NCBI GenBank assembly: GCA_016707705.1 | Contig: JADJHD010000017.1 | Span: 62,001-126,000, forward strand | DNA: 64,000 bases | DNA from: Bacteroidales bacterium | GTDB lineage: Bacteria; Bacteroidota; Bacteroidia; Bacteroidales; UBA4417 | Direction: 5' to 3' | Shown here: piece by piece, positions 54,001 to 61,101 of the stretch | Layout of the letters: every line of letters starts with the position of its first letter | How positions within the stretch are numbered: the first letter of the stretch is position 1 | Translations under genes and position numbers: made by a program | Notes under the pieces: model-generated | Databases searched by the model: none | What the model was told of the DNA's origin: nothing | The model's input: only the letters and a program-made list of their open reading frames with translations

Positions 54001-55486
54001 TGCTCCTGCCGTTTCGGTGACCCATAAGTACTCCACTCCGGGAACCTATACCGCCACCCTTACCGTGGAGGATGCCAACGGGTGCACTTCCACCGTTACT
54101 GATTCGGTGCGCAGGGCTCCATGCATCGTGGCTGCTTACATCGCTTCCGATACCCTGCTCTGCCAGAACTACAGTCTTAATTTCTCCGACCTTTCCACCT
54201 GCGACGGAACCATCAGTCAGTGGGTATGGACATGGGGAGATACCTCACAGCCGGTATCCTACAATGTGTATCAGGCACTAACGCCTCATACCTTCACCCA
54301 GCCCGGTACTTTCCTTGTCAAACTGAAAGTCACCACCCTGGTGGGGGGAACACCTGTTTCAGACTCCGCTTCGCGTGTGGTCACCGTGGTATCCACTCCG
54401 CTGGCAGGCTTCACCACAGAAAATCTCTGCCTGAACCAGCCTGCACAGTTCACCGATACCTCGCAGTCCAACGGTGCCACTTTGCTTACCTACCGCTGGC
54501 TCTTTGACGATCCGCTCTCGGTATACGACACCGCCGTGGTTCGCAATCCATCCTATACCTATCCTGCTCCCGGAACCTACAATCCGCAGCTGGTGCTCAC
54601 CAACCAGGCAGGATGCCGCGATACGGCAACTACAGCAATCACCGTCTATGGTCTGCCGGCGGCTTCGTTCAACCATTCCCTCTCCTGCGTGGGACAACCC
54701 ACCCTGTTCTTTGATCATTCCGATCCGTATCTCGCCCCGCTCTATTTATGGGGATGGAGGGTATCGGACAGCCTGGACCGCTTTATCGGCACCATGCAGG
54801 GAGACAGACCCGAGTTCACCTTTGACTCGGCAGGTACCTATTACATCCGACTCACCGCTTCAGATACCAACCAGTGTGCCGATACCCTTTCGGCTATTGT
54901 GCATACGCGTCCTTCGCCGCTCACCGCTTTCTCCTACACCGAGAACGTGGATAATGTGCAGGGACAGCTGCAGTTCTCCGATGGTTCCATCGGGGCGGCA
55001 GAATACCACTGGGATTTTGGTAACGGGGAGATATCTCCGGCTCAATCCCCCACCATCACCTATGCTGAGGACGGCAACTACACCATTACCCTTGTGACTC
55101 TCAATGAGGACGGATGTTCCGATACTGCAACCATGCAGTACAACATGCTCTTCAAAGGGCTATGGGTGCCCAATGCCTTTGCACCGGGTGGAACATGGCA
55201 GCAGACAAGACTCTGGAAGCCTGTGGGTGTTAACCTCGCTTCCTACTCCTGTCAGGTGTACAACTCTCATGGTATGCTCATCTGGGAGTCAAAACTGCTG
55301 GATGACAAGGGTGCTCCTTCCGAATACTGGGACGGTACCTTCAAGGACCATCCCGTGCAGCAGGATGTATACGTGTGGAAGATACAGGCCATCTTCCGCG
55401 ATGGTACCATCTGGGATAATAAAGATGTAGGCGAGCATGAAGGTATGCATGGGGAAGTCTATGGAAATATCGTGCTGATACGCTAG
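50285..55486 (+). repeat. 5.2-kb segment nearly identical to 36816-42001
   Basis: Partner of the repeat in gene A. Here the reading frame is open from 51005 to the end, so this copy is the better-preserved one. Confidence 0.9.
51005..55486 (+). CDS. giant PKD-repeat T9SS type B surface protein B, part 2
   Basis: Continuation of gene B after a frame change at 50976-50983; the first in-frame Met is at 51005 (MNVFGAPTSDFYSS), but there is no reason to think translation starts there. It encodes about 16 PKD domains and the complete T9SS type B C-terminal domain: WVPNAFAPGGTWQQTRLWKP, YSCQVYNSHGMLIWESKLLD, YWDGTFKDHPVQQDVYVW, and terminal YGNIVLIR. In gene A the same point reads TTAGGCTGCTCGC and stays in frame; here it reads TTAGCTGCTGCTCGC, two bases longer. 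If that difference is an error, the whole gene 42183-55486 is intact. Confidence 0.85.
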   Translation: MNVFGAPTSDFYSSGHCLGDAVHFTDISTTTANQSISSWSWTFGDPTSGIFNTSDLQNPTHTYAAAGNYTVSLKTYTANGCHDSVAYQLTILPLPVADFVFEAACQGNPAQFNPSGMALGTIASWFWNFGDGNTSTLQAPSHIYTFAGTYSVTLSVTDTSGCSRSVTHPLTIVTPPVVNFDFNSPNCDDMAVQFNDLSTAPAGYIVRWTWDFGDGNTQSITFPSTASVSHTYTQGGTFNVSLWVKTSDSCSSLLSKTLTVLPKPSADFNHGSACLGASVSFTDASLSNTTGGITTWNWNFGDPTSGTFNSSTLQNPTHIFNTAGTYSVKLKVFIAGGCYDSIIMPVVVTPPPTVDFSAVAGCGGDTTSFTSSALVNVPATQSWYWSFGDGLYSTLVDPVHIYAMAGTYTVSLTITDTAGCINTKTNSITVTAGPTANFSFSTPACSSTAVTFTDLGNANGTTLNLWHWTFGDGSDTTFTTYHPTLTHTYSQPGTFIVSLSLSTQEGCTATVQIPLSISPAPLTDFDFTNTCQALPTQFTDLTSLNGGTILISHAWDFGDPSSGSANTSTAASPVHTFTAPGTYTVTLITQNASGCADTLDKPVTVVPKPGVEFFTDSLTCLGSMTTFFTDTIITPVGAVQAFNWNFGDGTASSNLQNPTHTYTVAGTFNVTLSIADTSGCQNIISHPVTIHNAPSSSFTFLSACAEAATQFTDLSLAPAGDTLVSWYWDFNLASPGTDTSALQNPTHTYILPGTYTVSLTTKTEHGCSDTKTMPLQVWNKPTAHFKYTASPCANGLVQFQDSSWSYQATVTSWNWEFEPYQYGTGQNPTHSYYAVDSCYDVKLMITDLRGCVDTLIKPVCVPPQLTATFTYQQACFSQPMTFSPQLLTPPPAQDSLITFSWNFGDPASGNQNNSTQKHPSHIYSAPGFYTINFTTTDMFGCQATDYQSVQVHALPVAVFSYDPGSCDSTLTFTSASIDTAAAITTLYWDFGDGTLDTLYAPAVSVTHKYSTPGTYTATLTVEDANGCTSTVTDSVRRAPCIVAAYIASDTLLCQNYSLNFSDLSTCDGTISQWVWTWGDTSQPVSYNVYQALTPHTFTQPGTFLVKLKVTTLVGGTPVSDSASRVVTVVSTPLAGFTTENLCLNQPAQFTDTSQSNGATLLTYRWLFDDPLSVYDTAVVRNPSYTYPAPGTYNPQLVLTNQAGCRDTATTAITVYGLPAASFNHSLSCVGQPTLFFDHSDPYLAPLYLWGWRVSDSLDRFIGTMQGDRPEFTFDSAGTYYIRLTASDTNQCADTLSAIVHTRPSPLTAFSYTENVDNVQGQLQFSDGSIGAAEYHWDFGNGEISPAQSPTITYAEDGNYTITLVTLNEDGCSDTATMQYNMLFKGLWVPNAFAPGGTWQQTRLWKPVGVNLASYSCQVYNSHGMLIWESKLLDDKGAPSEYWDGTFKDHPVQQDVYVWKIQAIFRDGTIWDNKDVGEHEGMHGEVYGNIVLIR

Positions 55487-55505
55487 GAAATAGTAGTTTT
55501 GCGGC

Positions 55506-56249
55506 ATGGGAATGGACTTCATTGTTGGGATCGACGATACTGATAACCTTGAAAGCCGGGGAACCGGCCATAGGGCAAGAATGCTTGGACTCGGACTGAT
55601 GGAATCTTCCATCGCCGAGTTAACGAGCATTACCCGCCATCAGCTGTTTGTAAGTCCGCTGATTCCCTACACCTCACACAACAGCTCAGCCAGCCTTGTG
55701 TTTAAAGGGGTTAAGGACAAAAACCTACTTATTGATTATTGCAGGAATTTCCTGCTCAGGGAAAGTGCCGAAGGCTCGGATGCAGGTTTGTGCATTGCAG
55801 AAACTGAAGTCATTGGTAAAGCTGTTCAGGAATGGGGAAGAAAAGCAAAGAGCATTGTTCTGAAAATGGATGATGCAAAAGACCTTGCCAATAAGTCAGG
55901 TATCTTCCTGGAAGGACTAACCGGTGAAAAATGCGGAATAATCGGAGCTCTGGCAGCAGTTGGGCTCAGAAAAGAAGGCAATGACGGAAGACTTCTATGG
56001 CTCCGGCACCTCCGGGAAACATCGGGATTGTTTACGGTTGCAGAAATAAAGCAGCGTCTGTTACTTGACCAGGTTCTGGATATGGATCTGAATCCCGTTG
56101 CCTCAAACGAAACAGTCCTGATTGGTGACTGGTCAAGGCCGGTTATGATGAATAATTCAATTACACTCCTTTTACAAAAGAATCATACTAATGAAGAACC
56201 AGCCTACACAAGCGCTCCAAAAGAGTTTATCAAAAGTATTTCCGGATAA
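55506..56249 (+). CDS. TiaS-like GIDDTD-motif protein, function unknown
   Basis: 247-aa cytoplasmic protein. Its N-terminus VGIDDTDNLESRGTGHRAR resembles the GIDDTDS signature of the kinase domain of archaeal TiaS, which modifies tRNA-Ile2 with agmatine, but the rest of TiaS (OB fold, zinc ribbon) is absent and the protein is far shorter. Other features are SSASLVFKG, SDAGLCIAETEVIG and GLTGEKCGIIGALAAVGLRK, suggesting nucleotide or phosphate binding. A second in-frame ATG is at 55512. It starts 20 bp after giant gene B and overlaps the next gene by 59 bp, so it is the first gene of a compact operon with a membrane protein, a lipoprotein and a TonB-dependent receptor. Confidence 0.65.
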   Translation: MGMDFIVGIDDTDNLESRGTGHRARMLGLGLMESSIAELTSITRHQLFVSPLIPYTSHNSSASLVFKGVKDKNLLIDYCRNFLLRESAEGSDAGLCIAETEVIGKAVQEWGRKAKSIVLKMDDAKDLANKSGIFLEGLTGEKCGIIGALAAVGLRKEGNDGRLLWLRHLRETSGLFTVAEIKQRLLLDQVLDMDLNPVASNETVLIGDWSRPVMMNNSITLLLQKNHTNEEPAYTSAPKEFIKSISG

Positions 56250-56757
56250 CAGGGTCCAGTTGCTTGCAGAGATTCTGTTCCTGATGATTTCAGGAATCAT
56301 TGGTATAGTGCTTCATGCCAAGCTCAAAGTCCCGCTGCACCTGCCAGGGAAGCAGGGACTTCTCTTTATGTTCATCATTATCGGAATGTCGCAGTTATCG
56401 AGATTCCGCTTCTCAACTCTATTGGCTACTTCAGGATCAGCGCTGCTGCTTCTGACAGGTTATGGCGGATTTGAAGATCCTTTCATGCCTCTTCATTATC
56501 TGTTACTGGGATTGATCATGGACCTGCTGATGAGTCCGGATTCTGTTAAAACCAAGGCTCCCTGGTATCTCGGAGTTGCCGGAGGTCTTGCCTACGCAGT
56601 GATTCCTTTCGACAGGGCAATCATTACCCTTGTTACCGGACTTCCATTCCATTCCTTAATGAACGGAATAATATTCCCGGTATTTACACATTTTTTGTTT
56701 GGTTTCTTTGGAAGCTTCCTTGCCGGAATGGCAGTAAAAACACTATCAGAAAAGTAA
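56191..56757 (+). CDS. integral membrane protein, possible ECF-type substrate-binding component
   Basis: 188-aa hydrophobic protein with five or six predicted membrane helices (LLAEILFLMISGIIGIVL, GLLFMFIIIGMSQL, TLLATSGSALLLLTGY, LHYLLLGLIMDLLM, WYLGVAGGLAYAVI, IIFPVFTHFLFGFFGSFLAG). Size, helix number and the small-residue-rich ends resemble S-components of energy-coupling-factor transporters, but no signature allows a firm call. It overlaps the upstream GIDDTD-protein gene by 59 bp and is followed 51 bp later by a lipoprotein gene. Confidence 0.6.
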   Translation: MKNQPTQALQKSLSKVFPDNRVQLLAEILFLMISGIIGIVLHAKLKVPLHLPGKQGLLFMFIIIGMSQLSRFRFSTLLATSGSALLLLTGYGGFEDPFMPLHYLLLGLIMDLLMSPDSVKTKAPWYLGVAGGLAYAVIPFDRAIITLVTGLPFHSLMNGIIFPVFTHFLFGFFGSFLAGMAVKTLSEK

Positions 56758-56808
56758 TAGCTGCCGGATGCCATCCTTACTTCCATTTCTACCAAAGCCT
56801 TTGTGCAT

Positions 56809-57681
56809 ATGAGAGCATCTATCCTTTTGCTGCTGTCCATTGCAACAGAACTTCTTCTGTTTTCCGGGTGCAGGGAGGAACAGCGAACCGATGAATCCCC
56901 CTTTATCCGACAACTTCCGGTGAATGGTGTAATTACCTATGATACAGCCTTGCCCCCGGGAGGTTCCCTGATGGTTTCCATTGAGGCTTTAGGCGGAGGA
57001 AGCAATATCACTTATTTTGGAATCAGCATGTTCGACGGGCAGCAGCATTTTGTGCTTGATTCGGGCATGAATCATCCTAATCTGAGCTTTGTGCAGCCTA
57101 TTTTCAAGGGGAACAGTGTTGAAGAAATCTGGACCTTCAGCATTATGAACAGGAAACGCGAGAAAGCCTCCATACAAATTCACCTCACTAAAGCCGCAGT
57201 TATCAGCTGGGGAAAAATAAACACCTTTGATCCCGTTATTCTGAGTGCTCAGGGTAGTAATTCTCCCGGAAGTTTTTTCTCCTTTTCCGATGGGACAGTA
57301 TTCGATTATCCCTATGCTGAAGCCCATCAGTCAGCAACTGACCTGATTTATTACGCGGGATTATATGAATCAACATTCTCATCACCTTCCGAAAGTGAAG
57401 CACCTGATCATTTCCCTGGAATTTTGAACTGGACTTTAAAGAACGAAACCCGCTACGATACCACAGCCTTAACTTCCAATGATTTTTTTCTCAGTTCAAA
57501 CGACAGTCTTGCACTCGTTTCCTATGAGCCAGTTAACGGCAAGCGAAAGGCTAAAAATCTGGAGAAGGGAATGGTGATAGTATTCAGGAATCAAGCAGGT
57601 AAAGCCGGACTTATCTATGTGAAAGATATATTGCCGGGATCTGAAGGAAAAATAGAATGTGCAATAAAAATCCAGGAATGA
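56809..57681 (+). CDS. hypothetical lipoprotein of an uptake-like operon
   Basis: 290-aa predicted lipoprotein: signal peptide ending with the lipobox LLLFSGC (Cys near residue 21), then a beta-rich domain (GGSLMVSIEALGGGSNITYF, VEEIWTFSIMNRKREKASIQ) without a recognised family. The charged C-terminal part includes GKRKAKNLEKGMVIVFRNQ and GLIYVKDILPGSEGKIE. A GTG two codons upstream (56803) is possible; the ATG at 56809 directly precedes the signal. The stop overlaps the start of the TonB-dependent receptor gene (ATGA), a sign of coupled translation. It could be the surface or periplasmic ligand-binding partner of that receptor. Confidence 0.65.
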   Translation: MRASILLLLSIATELLLFSGCREEQRTDESPFIRQLPVNGVITYDTALPPGGSLMVSIEALGGGSNITYFGISMFDGQQHFVLDSGMNHPNLSFVQPIFKGNSVEEIWTFSIMNRKREKASIQIHLTKAAVISWGKINTFDPVILSAQGSNSPGSFFSFSDGTVFDYPYAEAHQSATDLIYYAGLYESTFSSPSESEAPDHFPGILNWTLKNETRYDTTALTSNDFFLSSNDSLALVSYEPVNGKRKAKNLEKGMVIVFRNQAGKAGLIYVKDILPGSEGKIECAIKIQE

Positions 57682-59993
57682 TGCGTACTAAGTCACTGTG
57701 GATTATTGCAAGCCTCATCTGTTTATTCGGCATACTGAAGTCCGAAGCACAAATTACCCTTTCGGGAACGATACTGGATTCAATTACCCGAAAACCCTTA
57801 CCGAACACCAATATCGTTGTTGAGCAGGAATCAAGGGGAGCTGTGACCGATGAATCGGGTAACTTTAAAATCAACAATCTTAAAACGGGACACATCTCTT
57901 TAAGAATCTCTCATCTTTCGCATGAAGAGATCAAATTGAGCCTCAATCTGGAGACCTCCACAGTTTTGCCTGTTATCCTGCTGAAGCCAAGAGCCATTCA
58001 GCTTGAACATGTGTTTATCACTGCCGACCGCCTCAGGAAAAGATCGGATGAAGTCCCGGCAGCCTTGTACTCCATTGATGGCAGGAAAGCACAGGTGTAT
58101 TCCGTTCATAATGCTGACGAGCTTTTCATGACGATTCCCGGTATCAGGATTGATCGCGACAGGGGCATATTCTCAAAGAATTCCAGCATCAGCATGAGAG
58201 GGCTGAATGGCAGCGCAAGAACACTGGTACTTCTCGATGGTGCTCCCATTAATAAAGCAGATGGTGCAGGAATTAACTGGAACCGCATAGATCCCGACAA
58301 TATTGAACGCATCGAAGTGATGAAAGGTCCCAATTCAACCATTTATGGCAGCAATGCAATGGCTGGAGTTGTAAATATCATAACCGCTAAAGATGTTTCG
58401 CCATTCCGCATGAGGGTAAAGACTTTCTATGGAACCTATGAAACCTGTGGGGGAAGCATTGCAGGAAGCGGTTCCAGAATAAGGGATGGTAAAGGTTGGT
58501 ATTGGTCAGCCAACAACTTCTACAGGAGAGGAAATGGCTATATCCCCATTGCAGATTCCCTTCGGGATACACTGGATGCAAAAACCTATTTGTCGGAAGT
58601 GGGAAGTGGCCTTCGTCTGGGATATCAATTCAGCAAGAATCAGAGTCTGGAGGTAGAATACAACTATTACTGGGATAAACGTGGTGACGGTACTTTCATA
58701 TTTGAACCGGGGGGCAGCTACAATCAATATCCTTCACATTTCACCCGATTGAACTACAAATCAGTGAAGGGCAAGTGGCAAACCAATGCCAATGCCTTCT
58801 TTCAGCTTGAACATTATAAACGGCAAAACGAAACCATTAAAAAGCAAACCGGGAAATACACTCTCTATCAAACAGACTCGAAAAGAGTGGATGCCGGACT
58901 CTGGATGACAGCAGCCAGAATACTTAAGCATGATCGCAGGTTGATAGCGGGACTCGATTTCAAGAAAGGGAGTGTGAATGCTAGCGACATCTACTATTCT
59001 TCCACTGATATCCTTACCAATAAAGGCCAGATGGACCTTGGCGCTGTCTTCCTTCAACTCGAATCACCGCTCCCTGTTAAACATTTGAGTGTGGAAGCCG
59101 GCATCAGAATGGATGCAGCCCGATTCCATGGTGGAAGTTTCACCATCGAAGATCCTACAGCCCTCACTGAATTCATGTCCTACTACCCTACGAATTTCAA
59201 GGACTCTGTTTGGATAGCTGCTAGTCCACGCGTAGCCCTGCTTTACAGGCCACATTCCTGGCTGAAAACCTATCTGAGTTTTGCCCATGGATTCCGCCCT
59301 CCAACTCTTGACGATATGTGCCGGAATGGCAATATCACCAAGGGATTCAAAATGGCAAACCCCGCTCTTGCACCGGAACATCTGGATAATTTTGAAGCCG
59401 GTTACTCTTTTCGCTTAGGAAGCAAGCTTGAGATCAGTCAAAGTATCTTCTTTTCAGCCGGAAAGGATTTTCAGTATTTTGTAGCAAATGGTGATTCTGT
59501 TTATACCGGAGGCAACAACCTGAAACCTGTTCTTCAGAGGCAAAATATCAGCAAGGCTCATTGCCTGGGCACAGAAATCAGCGCTATAGTCACACTGAAT
59601 CAATACTTCTACGGTTTTGTAAATTATGCCTATAGCCATTCAGTGATTGCATCATCAGAAAACAGCGCAGGCAAAAGCCTTGAAGGCAAAAGGTTGATGG
59701 AAGTCCCGGAAAACCAGGCATCGGCAGGTGTTGAATACCGGTATAAATGGTTTATGGCTGGAATCAACTATGCTTATACAGGAAAAATATTTGCCGATGA
59801 CGACAATCTCGTTGTAAACCCAGCCAGAAATGAAACCGGACTTCGGATCTCATTCAATTACCATGAAAAAACCTACCTCGGAATCAGCGTCAATGATTTA
59901 TTCAACCACCGGTACATCGATAGCAAAGGCAATATCTCACCCGGCAGATTCATAATGTGCAGTTTGGTTTGGAAATTTGAGTCCGGATTATAA
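57678..59993 (+). CDS. TonB-dependent receptor (BtuB/siderophore-receptor type)
   Basis: 771-aa outer-membrane receptor. Signal peptide (SLWIIASLICLFGILKSEAQ), a carboxypeptidase-regulatory-like domain (about 18-100: LSGTILDSITRKPLPNTNIV, DESGNFKINNL), and a classical plug (about 115-230: SISMRGLNGSARTLVLLDGA, DNIERIEVMKGPNSTIYGSN, AMAGVVNIITAK), then a 22-strand-type barrel. Conserved barrel motifs include SFAHGFRPPTLDD and NPALAPEHLDNFEAGYSF. It is of the size and type that takes up siderophores, cobalamin or other metal chelates. The frame is open 7 codons further upstream, but ATG at 57678 overlaps the lipoprotein stop and precedes the signal peptide. Last gene of the four-gene operon. 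Confidence 0.85.
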   Translation: MMRTKSLWIIASLICLFGILKSEAQITLSGTILDSITRKPLPNTNIVVEQESRGAVTDESGNFKINNLKTGHISLRISHLSHEEIKLSLNLETSTVLPVILLKPRAIQLEHVFITADRLRKRSDEVPAALYSIDGRKAQVYSVHNADELFMTIPGIRIDRDRGIFSKNSSISMRGLNGSARTLVLLDGAPINKADGAGINWNRIDPDNIERIEVMKGPNSTIYGSNAMAGVVNIITAKDVSPFRMRVKTFYGTYETCGGSIAGSGSRIRDGKGWYWSANNFYRRGNGYIPIADSLRDTLDAKTYLSEVGSGLRLGYQFSKNQSLEVEYNYYWDKRGDGTFIFEPGGSYNQYPSHFTRLNYKSVKGKWQTNANAFFQLEHYKRQNETIKKQTGKYTLYQTDSKRVDAGLWMTAARILKHDRRLIAGLDFKKGSVNASDIYYSSTDILTNKGQMDLGAVFLQLESPLPVKHLSVEAGIRMDAARFHGGSFTIEDPTALTEFMSYYPTNFKDSVWIAASPRVALLYRPHSWLKTYLSFAHGFRPPTLDDMCRNGNITKGFKMANPALAPEHLDNFEAGYSFRLGSKLEISQSIFFSAGKDFQYFVANGDSVYTGGNNLKPVLQRQNISKAHCLGTEISAIVTLNQYFYGFVNYAYSHSVIASSENSAGKSLEGKRLMEVPENQASAGVEYRYKWFMAGINYAYTGKIFADDDNLVVNPARNETGLRISFNYHEKTYLGISVNDLFNHRYIDSKGNISPGRFIMCSLVWKFESGL

Positions 59994-60077
59994 TTCAATC
60001 CAGCCAAAAACAAAGCATAATCATTCGGTTAAATAACATTCCTCAACACTTCAACTTATCAGTACTCCTAAAAATAA

Positions 60078-60109
60078 AGTTCCCCGCATCCTTTCGGGTA
60101 CGGGGAACT
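60078..60109 (-). terminator. minus-strand terminator, probably of the YceI gene
   Basis: A 9-bp perfect stem AGTTCCCCG (60078-60086) / CGGGGAACT (60101-60109). On the minus strand it is followed by a U-rich stretch (TTATTTTTAGG), so it fits the YceI gene 150 bp upstream on that strand; on the plus strand there is no T-run. Confidence 0.6.
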
Positions 60110-60257
60110 GAGTTACGGTAATGAGCCGTTGAGAACACGAGCAATTTAGCTTACAAGTAGGTTTGGCTGAAGTAGTTGATTACGAGTTTGGGCAGCAGAT
60201 TATTGAGTTTCCGGGATTATTGGCCGGACGAGAGTTACTTAAGCCAATTCGAATATT

Positions 60258-60809
60258 TTAGTTCAGTTTGTCCATCGGGACAGTTACGTCAATCTGAATA
60301 GATTCAGCAATATTTTTCACAACAGCCTTGGGAATGCTGATGTTATAATCCTTAAGAAGAACTGTGAATGTTGATTTACCGATAACCTTGCCATTCTTTA
60401 CTTCAAAAGTTCCATTGACTTTGATCTTATTGGTAACACCATGCATGGTGAGATCTCCTTCTACAACGGCCTTGTAGGTTCCATCCTTGGCAAAATTGAT
60501 TTCCTTGATATTGGTTACCTTGCCATTGAAGGTTGAATTGGGATAGATATCCGACTGCATGTAATTCTCATTGAAATGCTCCTGCATAAGGGCTTTTTCA
60601 AATTCGAAGGACTTGATAAGCAGCTTGAAGACGAAATTACCGGTGCTGATGTCCAATGCACTGTTTACCTGATGATTGTAGGCTTCTATTTTTTCCATCT
60701 GACCATCGGAGTAAAAGCGGATTGTTCCGTTCTTGGTCATATACTTCTGTGCAAATGTGAAAGAAGAAATCAGCATCAAAATAGCTGAAACAATAATCAA
60801 TTTTTTCAT
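60258..60809 (-). CDS. YceI family periplasmic protein
   Basis: 183-aa exported lipocalin-like protein of the YceI family, which binds isoprenoid-type lipids in its barrel in known members. Signal peptide 1-20 (LIIVSAILMLISSFTFAQ). The core repeats the family pattern: GTIRFYSDGQMEKIEAYN, KSFEFEKALMQEHFNENYMQ, YPNSTFNGKVTNI, VEGDLTMHGVTNKIKVNGTF (the LTMHGVTK-type motif) and IQIDVTVPM. The role of YceI proteins in Bacteroidetes is not settled. Transcribed alone; a hairpin at 60078-60109 is the likely terminator. Confidence 0.85.
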   Translation of the reverse strand: MKKLIIVSAILMLISSFTFAQKYMTKNGTIRFYSDGQMEKIEAYNHQVNSALDISTGNFVFKLLIKSFEFEKALMQEHFNENYMQSDIYPNSTFNGKVTNIKEINFAKDGTYKAVVEGDLTMHGVTNKIKVNGTFEVKNGKVIGKSTFTVLLKDYNISIPKAVVKNIAESIQIDVTVPMDKLN

Positions 60810-61101
60810 TTTATCGTGTTCTATTGGTTTAGGCTTAGTTTCTTAACGCGGCAAAGTAACAACCAACCTTTAGGGATTGTAAACAAATTAAGACGAACAA
60901 GCATTTGGAGTTGCTGAACAGGTAAATTCGGGGACGAATAATTCAATCTTGGTCTCAATTTGTCTGTTCACTTCAGGAAGTACAACAGTTAATAGCTTAT
61001 TTCCAAAAAGGTATAGAACAATTTCATAAAAATGCAGAATGTAAATAGTTTGTCCACGAAAAGAAGGAAAACTCTAATTTTGAGTCAGAAAAAAAGCTGA
61101 A

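Noticed and set aside
32257..55486. Many antisense and alternate-frame open frames inside the giant genes
   Set aside because: They are shadows of repetitive, Thr/Ser/Gly-rich coding sequence; they recur at matching places in both paralogues and carry no independent domain.
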